DNA from: Arminella tubonensis
GTDB lineage: Bacteria > Pseudomonadota > Alphaproteobacteria > Rhizobiales > Rhizobiaceae
DNA: 64,000 nt
NCBI RefSeq assembly: GCF_003240585.1
Contig: NZ_PCDP01000040.1
Location: 215,472-279,471, forward strand
Direction: 5' to 3'
The translations under genes and the position numbers were made by a program. Shown here piece after piece: positions 1 through 7,424 of this stretch. The notes under the pieces are model-generated. The model did not search any database and was not told the origin of the DNA. It saw only the letters and a list, made by a program, of their open reading frames with translations. Every line of letters starts with the position of its first letter. The stretch's first letter is position 1.

Positions 1-624
1 TACCGGGCCTATTCGATAGCCAGCCCTGCCTGGGCCGACGAGCTCGAATTCTTCTCGATCAAGGTGCCGGACGGCCCGCTGACCTCACATCTGCAGGCTA
101 TCAAGCCGGGCGATCAGGTTTTGATGCGCAAGAAGCCGACCGGCACGCTGGTGCTCGATGCGCTCACGCCCGGAAAGCGGCTCTACATGTTCTCGACCGG
201 CACCGGCGTGGCCCCGTTCGCCAGCCTGATCCGCGATCCGGAAACCTACGAGAAGTTTGACGAAGTCATTCTTACCCATACCTGCCGTGAAGTCGCCGAA
301 CTCAAATACGGTTTCGATCTCATCCACGAAATCCAGCATGACGAGTTGCTGCAAGAAGTAGTCGGTAGCAAGCTCAGGCACTACCCGACCGTCACCCGCG
401 AGCACTACGAATATCGCGGCCGCATTACCGACCTGATGTCCTCGGGCAAGCTCTATACCGATCTCGGCGTTCCAGTACTCGACCCTGCCATCGACCGCGG
501 CATGATCTGCGGTTCGTCAGCGATGCTCAAGGAAACCAAGGAACTGCTCGAAAAGGCCGGCCTCAACGAAGGCGCCAACAACAAGCCGGGCGAATTCGTT
601 ATCGAGCGCGCCTTCGTCGGCTGA
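1..624 (+). CDS. fpr: Ferredoxin-NADP(+) reductase, 3' part (5' end outside window)
   Basis: The reading frame is open from base 1, so the gene begins upstream; 207 residues are visible of about 270 expected. The fragment opens with the FAD-binding RAYS motif (residues 2-5). It then carries the NADP-binding GTGVAPF motif and ends in ERAFVG, the typical C-terminus of bacterial-type FNRs. This flavoenzyme moves electrons between NADPH and ferredoxin or flavodoxin in the cytoplasm, and in proteobacteria it is often linked to oxidative stress. The family is clear; the physiological partner cannot be read from this sequence. It converges on the GntR-type regulator gene, with a hairpin between them. 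Confidence 0.93.
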   Translation, partial: YRAYSIASPAWADELEFFSIKVPDGPLTSHLQAIKPGDQVLMRKKPTGTLVLDALTPGKRLYMFSTGTGVAPFASLIRDPETYEKFDEVILTHTCREVAELKYGFDLIHEIQHDELLQEVVGSKLRHYPTVTREHYEYRGRITDLMSSGKLYTDLGVPVLDPAIDRGMICGSSAMLKETKELLEKAGLNEGANNKPGEFVIERAFVG

Positions 625-644
625 TCCAGCAGACAGGATAGATC

Positions 645-680
645 AAAAAGGGCGGTTCCGTTGGCGGAGCCGCCCTTTTT
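645..680. terminator. Bidirectional hairpin terminator between fpr and the GntR gene
   Basis: Arms AAAAAGGGCGG (645-655) and CCGCCCTTTTT (670-680) are perfectly complementary, with a further inner pairing of TCCG and CGGA. The A-run on one side and T-run on the other make it a rho-independent terminator on both strands. This suits the convergent genes flanking it; the far arm touches the stop codon of the minus-strand gene. Confidence 0.85.
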
Positions 681-1291
681 CATGCGCTGAGATAGTCGAT
701 AAGCGCCCGCATGGATGTGGCAGCCTCTTCGGGTCTTGCCTGCTGTATTGCGCGGATGACGCTGACATGCAGCGATATCGACCGATCCATGCGGCTCGGC
801 GACGCCGTCGAGTACCAGAGCCGGCGTGAATGCGTCTGGACTGGAGCAAGTGCCGCCGTGATGAACACGTTCGGGCAGGCGTCCTCGAGGATTTCGTCGA
901 AAGCCTTGTCTGCAGCGAAAAAGCCGGAGAGGTCTCCGGTGATCGCGCAATCGGACATCATGCGCGCGCAGTCGATCAGTGAGGCGCGTTGCTCCGCATC
1001 TGCATACTCTGAGGCAAGAGCAGCGGCGAGGGGCTCCAGCTCGCGCCGCACCTGCATGACATGGGCATGGTCGTCGGGCCTGATCTCGGCTACCTGAAGG
1101 CCGACGCGCGGGCGAACAACGATCAACCCCTGCCAGGCAAGCTTCTGGATCGCCTCACGAACCGGCGTGCGTCCGTGGCCTGCCAGCTCGATCAGCTGCT
1201 TTTCTGTCACCGGCGCGCCGGGTTTCAAAGCCAGCGTGACAATCAGGTGTTCCAGGGCAAGATAGGCGAGGTGGCTTTGAGAATTCTGCAT
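680..1291 (-). CDS. GntR-family regulator, FCD (FadR) subfamily
   Basis: This 203-residue protein has an N-terminal winged helix-turn-helix (about residues 10-65, with GRTPVREAIQKL as the recognition region) and a C-terminal all-helical FCD ligand domain. FCD domains usually bind a metal through one Asp and three His. Here the usual D-x3-H segment reads DKAFDEIL, with Asp in the His place, and only the His of SLHVSVI is obvious, so the effector site is probably atypical. An earlier ATG at 1324 is possible; I chose the second Met (MQNSQSH) because it leaves the operator pair upstream free. The gene is divergent from a DapA-family gene and very likely controls it. Confidence 0.88.
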   Translation of the reverse strand: MQNSQSHLAYLALEHLIVTLALKPGAPVTEKQLIELAGHGRTPVREAIQKLAWQGLIVVRPRVGLQVAEIRPDDHAHVMQVRRELEPLAAALASEYADAEQRASLIDCARMMSDCAITGDLSGFFAADKAFDEILEDACPNVFITAALAPVQTHSRRLWYSTASPSRMDRSISLHVSVIRAIQQARPEEAATSMRALIDYLSA

Positions 1292-1313
1292 TTGATCGTT
1301 TCTATGCGTGCTC

Positions 1314-1325
1314 TGATATATCACA
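1314..1325. promoter_or_regulatory. Putative GntR operator, half-site A (TGATATATCACA)
   Basis: TGATATATCACA contains the perfect palindrome TGATATATCA (1314-1323). Its exact reverse complement lies at 1359-1370, so the two sites face each other across 33 bp in the intergenic region of the divergent regulator and DapA-like genes. A TTGACA hexamer (1328-1333) lies between them. Confidence 0.7.
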
Positions 1326-1358
1326 TATTGACATGTCGCATTTGCGATGGCAAGGTGC

Positions 1359-1370
1359 TGTGATATATCA
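1359..1370. promoter_or_regulatory. Putative GntR operator, half-site B (TGTGATATATCA)
   Basis: This is the exact reverse complement of the site at 1314-1325, again containing TGATATATCA. It sits 18 bp before the start codon of the DapA-like gene and just ahead of its ribosome binding site, a position suited to repression. Confidence 0.7.
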
Positions 1371-1388
1371 GATCAAAGGAGCAGCGAT

Positions 1389-2282
1389 ATGTGGCGTGGT
1401 GTTTTCCCGGCAGTTACGACGAAGTTCACTGAACACGGCGACCTCGACTTCGCTGAAATGGAGCGCTGCTTCGGCCTTCAGGTCGACGCGGGCGTCGACG
1501 GCATCATCGTATGCGGTTCGCTCGGCGAGAACATGACACTCGAGGCCGATGAGAAGATCGAGATCCTGAAACTGGCGCGCACGGTCGCCGGCGTCTGCCC
1601 CGTGCTGATGACCATTTGCGAAAGCTCGACGCGGCGCGGCGCGACCGCTGCCAAGGCTGCTGCGAAGGCCGGAGCCGATGGCTTCATGATCCTGCCCGGC
1701 GTACCTTACAAATCCAACCCGGAAGAGACCCTGACGCATGTCCAGGCCGTCGCCTCCGCCGGCGGACTGCCGGTCATGGTGTACAACAATCCGATTGCCT
1801 ACGGCGTGGACGTCACCATCCCGATGTTCGAAGCGCTGGCAAGGAACGATCTCGTTGTCGCGATGAAGGAATCGACAGATGATGTCCGCCGCATCACAGA
1901 CGTCTTCAACGCCTTTGGCGATCGCTTCGACGTCTTTACCGGTGTCGATAACCTCGCCTTCGAAAGCCTCGTGATGGGCGCGCATGGTTGGGTAGCCGGC
2001 CTCGTAGTCGCCTTCCCTAAGGAGACGGTCGCGATCTACAAGTTGATCCAGGCGGGCCGATTGGACGAGGCTCGCGCAATCTATCGCTGGTTCCGTCCTC
2101 TGCTCGATCTCGATGTCTCGACGTTTCTGGTGCAGAACATCAAACTCGCGGAAGTTTATGCGATCCAATCGAACGACCGCGTTCGCGGTCCGCGTCTGCC
2201 GCTCTCGGGCGAAGCCCGCAGCAAGGTTGTAGCCGTCATCGAAAAGGCACTCGCGAGCCGCCCGGAACTGCCGAAGTTCTGA
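1389..2282 (+). CDS. DapA/NanA-family lyase; possible 1-pyrroline-4-hydroxy-2-carboxylate deaminase
   Basis: This 297-residue TIM-barrel protein of the dihydrodipicolinate synthase / N-acetylneuraminate lyase superfamily carries the GSLGE motif (43-47), the YNNP tyrosine (Tyr132) and the Schiff-base lysine in MKES (Lys160). The start at 1389 follows an AAAGGAG ribosome binding site; an upstream ATG at 1347 would read through the operator. The WxGVFPAVTT start and the YxWFxPLLxLD and LVQxIKLxE segments remind me of hydroxyproline-catabolic Pyr4H2C deaminases rather than true DapA. That is recall, not a search, and no other hydroxyproline gene is nearby. Its regulation by the divergent GntR protein is inferred from the operator pair. 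Confidence 0.87.
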   Translation: MWRGVFPAVTTKFTEHGDLDFAEMERCFGLQVDAGVDGIIVCGSLGENMTLEADEKIEILKLARTVAGVCPVLMTICESSTRRGATAAKAAAKAGADGFMILPGVPYKSNPEETLTHVQAVASAGGLPVMVYNNPIAYGVDVTIPMFEALARNDLVVAMKESTDDVRRITDVFNAFGDRFDVFTGVDNLAFESLVMGAHGWVAGLVVAFPKETVAIYKLIQAGRLDEARAIYRWFRPLLDLDVSTFLVQNIKLAEVYAIQSNDRVRGPRLPLSGEARSKVVAVIEKALASRPELPKF

Positions 2283-2296
2283 CTAGCTCCTGAATA

Positions 2297-2340
2297 AATC
2301 AAAGGCCGGACAAGTCGTGAGACTTGCCCGGCCTTTGATT
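2297..2340 (+). terminator. Strong rho-independent terminator after the DapA-like gene
   Basis: A long hairpin has outer arms AATCAAAGGCCGG (2297-2309) and CCGGCCTTTGATT, plus inner arms CAAGTC and GACTTG around a GTGA loop. The A-rich and T-rich ends would let it act on either strand. Confidence 0.8.
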
Positions 2341-2363
2341 ATGTTGATTTTTTGATAAACGAA

Positions 2364-2618
2364 CTACCTGCGGATCAGCCGCCCGAGCGCGATCAGAATG
2401 CAGGCTCCGATAAAGCCGGCAATCAGATAGGCCACCCAACCACCGCCTAGGCTGATGTGTAGCGCCCCGAGGATGAAGTTGGCGACAATTGCGCCAACGA
2501 TACCGAGAATAATGTTCATGATTATGCCGGTATTACTGCGCATAAACATTTCTGCGAGCCAGCCGGCGAGACCGCCGATGATGATAGCCGCGATCCAACC
2601 TACTTGAGCGTCCTGCAT
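2364..2618 (-). CDS. GlsB/YeaQ/YmgE-family small membrane protein
   Basis: This 84-residue hydrophobic protein has three predicted membrane helices and the glycine-rich GGLAGWLAE and NIILGIVGAIVA segments of the transglycosylase-associated (YeaQ/YmgE) family. The biochemical role of the family is unknown; members are often stress-induced. I chose the start at 2618 (MQDAQVGW) because a GGGGAG ribosome binding site lies about 7 bases before it. The ATG at 2633 would itself form part of that site. It stands alone on the minus strand. Confidence 0.85.
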   Translation of the reverse strand: MQDAQVGWIAAIIIGGLAGWLAEMFMRSNTGIIMNIILGIVGAIVANFILGALHISLGGGWVAYLIAGFIGACILIALGRLIRR

Positions 2619-2748
2619 TAAAATACTCCCCATTCGTCCCGAAGACGGTGTAACAATGCAAATATACGCCTAAAAGTTCCATTGTACGGAAAAGAATTGC
2701 GCGCGCCACGTTTTCGCGGCCTTCGAAGTCGTATGCGCTCCATCTAAC

Positions 2749-2946
2749 CTATTTTCGATCGCGAAAGCAGGCCCTCAGGTCGGCAAGCTGCTTCTTGAAG
2801 TTGGCGGTGACATCGTCCGTCGTATCGATGAACCTGTTGTTTTCGACAGCGTGGACGCGAATGCGACCTTGGCGAAGACATTCTATATGCTGAATTAGGA
2901 AGCGCTCCTGCGATCTGCACCATTCCTCGAGTTCCGGATTCCGCAT
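2749..2946 (-). CDS. Small hypothetical protein
   Basis: This 65-residue ORF is rich in charged residues, with two Cys and a C-terminal KKQLADLRACFRDRK helix. It has no signal peptide or membrane segment. A weak AAGGG lies about 9 bases before the ATG. I recognise no family. Composition is compatible with a real small cytoplasmic protein, but support is limited to reading frame, start context and lack of a competing gene. Confidence 0.4.
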   Translation of the reverse strand: MRNPELEEWCRSQERFLIQHIECLRQGRIRVHAVENNRFIDTTDDVTANFKKQLADLRACFRDRK

Positions 2947-3376
2947 CTCATCAAGCCCTTCGTCCGCATATTTCCGAAGATATTAGCGTGGAAGCTGAAA
3001 TATCAGCGACAAATGCGCGGACAGTATTCCTCTGTCTAGACTTGGAAAAGTTGTCTAAAAATTCGCAAAAGGCAAGATCAGTCGCCCGCGTTACGTTAGG
3101 TGAAGATGCCAATTCACGCAATCTCGCTGGGTATAACTCCACTGGCGGAATGTTTGCGGGCCGATGTCATGCGAATGTCGCTTGCATTGCCGCCGATCTG
3201 GAGGAGAATCATGCGGTAGGGAATTGGTGAGACCGTCGACGATAGGCCGACGGGAGCAAACTATGTGTCGACGGTCTCTGCGCTGCGCATCCCCTATCTT
3301 CAGCAAAGCCCGTTCGCGGTCAATTGTCCGAGCGTCATCTCTTAGACTTAGTCTGTTCGCCCTGATCGGTTTCAGT
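2947..3376. other. Intergenic region without a convincing gene
   Basis: Between the small hypothetical gene and the DMT transporter there are about 430 bases. Short ORFs on both strands (for example 2988-3230 plus, 2951-3142 minus) lack good start sites and protein-like features. The only ordered structure is the inverted repeat at 3229-3278. Confidence 0.5.
3229..3278. repeat. 12-bp perfect inverted repeat
   Basis: GAGACCGTCGAC (3229-3240) and GTCGACGGTCTC (3267-3278) are exact reverse complements separated by 26 bp. There is no T-run, so it is not a typical terminator. It lies in the gene-free interval downstream of the DMT transporter stop codon. Confidence 0.6.
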
Positions 3377-4330
3377 CTATGCTTTTTGATCGACGGCAGA
3401 AGGTTCAGCGGCGGTCGCAAGCGCCGCCTGGTTGTCGGCGGAGGTGACGGCCGCTGGCAGGGGCGTGCCACGCTTGCGCTCCCGCGCCAGCGTCAGCAGG
3501 CCGGAAAAGATGATGAGGACGATCCCGACCGCCATGGGGAAATCGATGGAGTCGTTGAAGATGAGGTAGCCAAAGGCGATCGCCCAGATCATCTGGCTAT
3601 ACTGCGGCGGAGCAACCAGATTGGCCGGCGCAAGCCTTGCAGCATTCATCAACAGCACATTTCCGAAGGCGCCGAGAATTCCATAGCTTGCGAGAAATAG
3701 CCATTGGCGAGGCGTGGGCATTGAAAATTCGGAGACCATTAGCAGTCCGCTGATGATGAAGGAGCCGAACAGGGCCGCACCATAGAGTGAGATGCGCTTT
3801 TCCGTCGGTCCCATAGCCCTCAACACGACGATCGAGATTGCGCCGCTCAGCCCGCCGATCGCAGCAGCGAGATGGCCGATCGAAAGCTCGCGAAACCCTG
3901 GGCGGAGTACGATGAGAACGCCGATAAATCCAATAATCACGGCCGTCCAGCGTTGCCAGCGCACATCCTCCTTGAGGAATATGACGGATAGGATCGTCAC
4001 AAAGGACGGCAGCAGGAACAGCAGTGCGAACGCCTCTGCCATCGGCAGTTCAGTAAAGGCGACGACCGAGCAAATAGCGCCGATCGCGCCGCAGACAAAG
4101 CGCAAAATCCATAGGGCGCGATTGGAGGTCCTTACGACGTCCAGCCAGCCATCGTTCGCGGTCTTCAGGAAAGGGATCGCGGTAAGCGCGAACACGGACC
4201 CGATGAAGGCAACCTGATAGGCGGGCAGGGCGCCATGCAAGATCTTGATCGATGCATCGCTGAAGGCGAAGACCGCATAGGACGCGAATGCAATGAGGAC
4301 ACCGCGAAACGGAGAGAGGCCAACGGTCAT
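3377..4330 (-). CDS. EamA/DMT-family transporter
   Basis: This 317-residue integral membrane protein has about ten hydrophobic helices in two EamA repeats; segments such as MAEAFALLFLLPSFVTILS and the RWQRWTAVIIGFIGVLIVLRPG motif are characteristic of drug/metabolite exporters. The frame is open 60 codons further upstream, but that extension is Arg/Cys-rich and unlike a transporter N-terminus, so the ATG at 4330 (MTVGLSPFRG) is preferred. The substrate is unknown; family members export amino acids, metabolites or drugs across the inner membrane. The PdxA2/kinase pair upstream is on the same strand, but about 205 bases separate them, so co-transcription is uncertain. Confidence 0.88.
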   Translation of the reverse strand: MTVGLSPFRGVLIAFASYAVFAFSDASIKILHGALPAYQVAFIGSVFALTAIPFLKTANDGWLDVVRTSNRALWILRFVCGAIGAICSVVAFTELPMAEAFALLFLLPSFVTILSVIFLKEDVRWQRWTAVIIGFIGVLIVLRPGFRELSIGHLAAAIGGLSGAISIVVLRAMGPTEKRISLYGAALFGSFIISGLLMVSEFSMPTPRQWLFLASYGILGAFGNVLLMNAARLAPANLVAPPQYSQMIWAIAFGYLIFNDSIDFPMAVGIVLIIFSGLLTLARERKRGTPLPAAVTSADNQAALATAAEPSAVDQKA

Positions 4331-4535
4331 GATTCTACATCTTGTGATTGATCTGCATTTTCGTGTATGCGCCAGGGCGGCAAGAGGAAAGCGCAATCTT
4401 GCATGGTCGGTGAGCAAGATTGTCGCGCTGTCCGAAGTTGTCGGCGACGTAGCTCGGCAGCGACACTGCCTTCGATGACTATCTGAAAAGCCTTCGCCAC
4501 ATTCGCGCACTACGGGCGATCACGAGAAGCGACCG

Positions 4536-5555
4536 CTATGAGGCAGCTTCTGACAAGCGCTCGGCAAATTCGATTGCTTCAACCAGGCTTTGTTCGTTGG
4601 CAATACCCCTGCCTGCAATGTCGAAGGCAGTGCCGTGATCGACTGAGGTGCGGATAATCGGCAGCCCGAGAGTGATATTGACGCCCGAAAGCTCTGTCCA
4701 TGTGCCGGTGGCAGGATCGACCTCGAAACCGAGCAGCTTGACGGGAATGTGCCCCTGGTCGTGATACATGGCGATGACGGCATCGAATTGTCGGGCTCGA
4801 AGCTTCACGAAAACCGTATCCCCGGGAACAGGCCCGATGATGTCGAGCCCGTCCGCGACTGCCGCGGCAATTGCCGGTGCCGAGATATCGATGTCCTGAC
4901 GGCCGAACAGTCCCCCTTCGCCGGCATGCGGATTGAGGGCCGCGACCGCGATCTTCGGCCGCTCTATGCCGAGCCTGCGTAGCGCCTGATCGGTCAGGTC
5001 GATCACCAGCCGGAGCCGCTGCGGCGTCAGGCGTTTCGGGACTTCCTCCAGTGCGATATGGGTCGTGACGTGGCTGACGCGCATATTTCCATGGGCGAGC
5101 ATCATGACGGAGCCCTTGGCGCCCGTCAGCTCTGCAAGCAATTCGGTATGGCCGGCATAGTGGAATCCCGCCTTGTTCAAGGCTTCCTTATTCAGCGGCG
5201 CGGTGACGATGCCGCCGATCTTGCCATCGAGCGCAAGCCGCACGCCTTTCTCTATGGCCTTGAAGGCAAGGCGCCCGGCGTCGGCTGATATAATACCCGG
5301 CACGATCGGCTCGCCTTCGCGGTCGGCCTGGATCAAGCAGAGGCTCGGCCAGGCCCCGTCCATTTCAACAGCAGGGATTGGCTGGTCAAATCCGAGCTGC
5401 TGTTCGGCAAGGCGCAGGGATGGGCCGCTGCCGATGATGACGAGCCTCAGATCCCCGGACTTAATCCTGTCCTTCAGTCGCAAGGCAGCCTTCAGGATGA
5501 TCTCAGGTCCGATGCCGGCCGGATCACCCATTGTTATCGCCAAGTGCCGCTTCAT
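4536..5555 (-). CDS. PdxA2-type 4-phospho-acid-sugar dehydrogenase (4-hydroxythreonine-4-phosphate dehydrogenase family)
   Basis: This 339-residue protein carries the family's metal and substrate motifs: GDPAGIGPE near the N-terminus, YAGHTELLAELTG, ALNPHAGEGGLFG and AMYHDQGHIPVKLLGF with the metal-binding histidines. It shares one base with the stop codon of a four-carbon acid-sugar kinase gene (TGATG overlap). PdxA2 proteins paired with such kinases oxidise and decarboxylate D-threonate- or D-erythronate-4-phosphate to dihydroxyacetone phosphate. That neighbour makes a catabolic PdxA2 role more likely than pyridoxal synthesis. Which stereoisomer is used cannot be seen. Confidence 0.88.
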   Translation of the reverse strand: MKRHLAITMGDPAGIGPEIILKAALRLKDRIKSGDLRLVIIGSGPSLRLAEQQLGFDQPIPAVEMDGAWPSLCLIQADREGEPIVPGIISADAGRLAFKAIEKGVRLALDGKIGGIVTAPLNKEALNKAGFHYAGHTELLAELTGAKGSVMMLAHGNMRVSHVTTHIALEEVPKRLTPQRLRLVIDLTDQALRRLGIERPKIAVAALNPHAGEGGLFGRQDIDISAPAIAAAVADGLDIIGPVPGDTVFVKLRARQFDAVIAMYHDQGHIPVKLLGFEVDPATGTWTELSGVNITLGLPIIRTSVDHGTAFDIAGRGIANEQSLVEAIEFAERLSEAAS

Positions 5556-6655
5556 CAGTCGGGTTCCTCATTCATTAGGCCGTTTTCTATCAGCAGATCG
5601 CGCCAGAGGTTCTTTTCCCCGAAGGCGCCTGACTTCGAGATGACCTCGATACCGTCCCATCGCCCGCCGCGCATGACGGAGCGCGGCACCCCCGGCTCGA
5701 CCTGACCGACGACATCGAGCGATGTCGCCCCCAGGGACAGGCACACCGCGCGGAGCGTCTCTCCGCCTGCGACGATCAGTGTCCGAGGTTTCTGCAAGCC
5801 GCTCGCCACCTCGCCGAATGCGGACATGATGCGCGCCGCCGCTTCCGGTCTCGTCATGTTCGACAGCAGCCCGATATTGAGGAAGGCGACGCCGGAGCTC
5901 GCAAGTCGACGGTTAATTTCCTCAACGTCGCTCTCACCGTTGATCGTCATCCGATGCGGCCTGCAGGCCTCGATCTGCACCCGTGTCACACCCTGGTCCG
6001 ATCCGAAGAACCCGAGGACGGGTTTCTGAAGGGTGTGCGAGGGTTTGATGTGATGGCCGCTTGCGAGAGCCCTTGCCAGGCCACCTGTGCCGCACCACAG
6101 GATAGGACCCTGTGCCTGTGCGGCGAGGGATGCGATCTCCAGCAGGTCGGCATCTGTCGCCGCGTCGAAAATTGTAATGCCGTCTCGCAAACCCTCCGCA
6201 ATTCTGCCGGCACTTGCAGGCGCCCCTTCAGCGCGCAGGCTGGCCGCCAGATCGCCGCCGACATCACGCCACGGGCCGCCATCGGAGCGCGCCCACTGAC
6301 GTCCATCGAGGGTCCGTCGGCCTTGATGCGGAAAAGCAGGAGCCACAATACAATGGCGCCAAAGGCCGAGCGAAAAGCAGGCGGCAAGTTCCGCGGCCCA
6401 AGGTCCCCGCAAGAGACTGTCGACCTTCTTGAAGGCAATGTCGGCTCCCTTGAGAAAGGGCGCAAGCTTGACGATAGTGGCGACGGCATCGGAGGCGGGG
6501 AGTTCGCGGGTCCCGGTATCGATGGCCAGACAGGAGGGAGCGTCGGCCGGCTCGTTATTCCACATAACCGCGATCTGGCCGCATAGGCCTGCAAGCTCGG
6601 CGGCCGTATCAAGTGCGCCGGTCAGATCGTCAGCAATAAGTCTGAGAAAGGGCAT
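5555..6655 (-). CDS. Four-carbon acid-sugar kinase family protein (DtnK/OtnK-like, DUF1537)
   Basis: This 366-residue protein begins with RLIADDLTGALDTAAEL, the signature of the N-terminal sugar-binding domain. It ends with a nucleotide-binding domain marked by AGGETLRAVCLSLG and VEPGVPRSVM. The family phosphorylates D-threonate, D-erythronate or related four-carbon acid sugars at O4, feeding the overlapping PdxA2 gene. The ORF is open to 6733, but the conserved N-terminus starts at Met 6655, so I use that. No regulator or transporter is attached, but two palindromes lie upstream (6711-6731 and 6804-6823). The exact substrate is unresolved. Confidence 0.85.
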   Translation of the reverse strand: MPFLRLIADDLTGALDTAAELAGLCGQIAVMWNNEPADAPSCLAIDTGTRELPASDAVATIVKLAPFLKGADIAFKKVDSLLRGPWAAELAACFSLGLWRHCIVAPAFPHQGRRTLDGRQWARSDGGPWRDVGGDLAASLRAEGAPASAGRIAEGLRDGITIFDAATDADLLEIASLAAQAQGPILWCGTGGLARALASGHHIKPSHTLQKPVLGFFGSDQGVTRVQIEACRPHRMTINGESDVEEINRRLASSGVAFLNIGLLSNMTRPEAAARIMSAFGEVASGLQKPRTLIVAGGETLRAVCLSLGATSLDVVGQVEPGVPRSVMRGGRWDGIEVISKSGAFGEKNLWRDLLIENGLMNEEPD

Positions 6656-6710
6656 TCCGGATTGTCGTTTTCTGCAAGGCAGCGAACGCCTGAACTGTGC
6701 GGGTGTAAAT

Positions 6711-6731
6711 GGCGGCGCATATCGCGCCGCC
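6711..6731. promoter_or_regulatory. GC-rich palindrome upstream of the acid-sugar kinase operon
   Basis: GGCGGCGC (6711-6718) and GCGCCGCC (6724-6731) are exact inverted arms around ATATC. The flanks GTGTAAAT and AAATCACAC extend the symmetry imperfectly. It ends 56 bases before the kinase start codon. It may be an operator or an mRNA leader hairpin; there is no T-run. Confidence 0.5.
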
Positions 6732-6803
6732 AAATCACACTCTTCAAACTTCAGCCAGGTTTGTCAATCAGAGCCTTTTGCACAATAGGCCGCAAACAGT
6801 TTC

Positions 6804-6823
6804 CGTGGTGCGCGTGCACCACG
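6804..6823. promoter_or_regulatory. Second palindrome upstream of the acid-sugar kinase operon
   Basis: CGTGGTGC (6804-6811) and GCACCACG (6816-6823) are exact inverted arms around a 4-base centre. This compact 20-bp dyad is typical in size for a regulator site. It lies about 150 bases upstream of the kinase start. Confidence 0.45.
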
Positions 6824-7113
6824 TCTCGGCCAACGAGCGCGACCACCGATTTGAAACTTGGCGCAATCATCGCGCGCATTAGCCTGCAGGCACGGACGTT
6901 TCAGAATGAGAGTCCGACCGCGTCTGCGCTCTGCACGGTGGTTCGTCCCACCTTCAGGACTCCGTCAAAATTGATCAAAATTCGGTGCCGCTCTACCCGT
7001 AGACGAGCAATCATCGGCCCACGCAGGCAGTTCTGCAGGCCATGATTGGAAGTGTCGCTTTGAAAAGTGGACGGAAATTAACTATTTGTTTTAAGGTTAA
7101 ACGTTTATGACTA
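6824..7113. other. Intergenic region, nothing recognised
   Basis: Together with the kinase leader this is part of a stretch of over 450 bases without a supported gene. Codon-like ORFs on the plus strand (6662-7045) lack ribosome binding sites and family features. The right end (about 7075-7125) is AT-rich and could hold promoters. Confidence 0.4.
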
Positions 7114-7305
7114 CTAGGATAGGTTGACTACCCCATAGGTTGTTTGTATACGAATGATGACTGGTTCGTCATTCCTGTTGCCCCATCCATGCCCGGTTGC
7201 CAAGCGGTGGGATTGCGAGCCGGTCGCCACCGTTTTTGCTATAAATTCCTGCACAGCGTTTTGTCCGATTTGGGCAAGGCGGCGTTCTTCTGTTGCCAGC
7301 GGCAT
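7114..7305 (-). CDS. Possible small hypothetical protein
   Basis: This is a 63-residue ORF starting MPLATEERRLAQIGQNA, with an AGGAAAG ribosome binding site about 5 bases before the ATG. An alternative ATG lies at 7329. It is cytoplasmic in character with an Ile/Val-rich C-terminus (EPVIIRIQTTYGVVNLS). I recognise no family. It is supported mainly by the start context. Confidence 0.38.
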   Translation of the reverse strand: MPLATEERRLAQIGQNAVQEFIAKTVATGSQSHRLATGHGWGNRNDEPVIIRIQTTYGVVNLS

Positions 7306-7424
7306 GGGACTTTCCTGACCTTCGTTCATCGGTTGGAACTTGCGTGGCGCGACGGCGTTCTAAAGCGGCCGACATCAATGCTTCGCTGCGTTGAAGAGGG
7401 TCGCCGGAACAGGAACGAAACGCC

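Noticed and set aside
2988..3230. An 80-residue plus-strand frame in the gap before the DMT transporter
   Set aside because: It needs a non-ATG start without a ribosome binding site, and its composition is not protein-like in any recognisable way.
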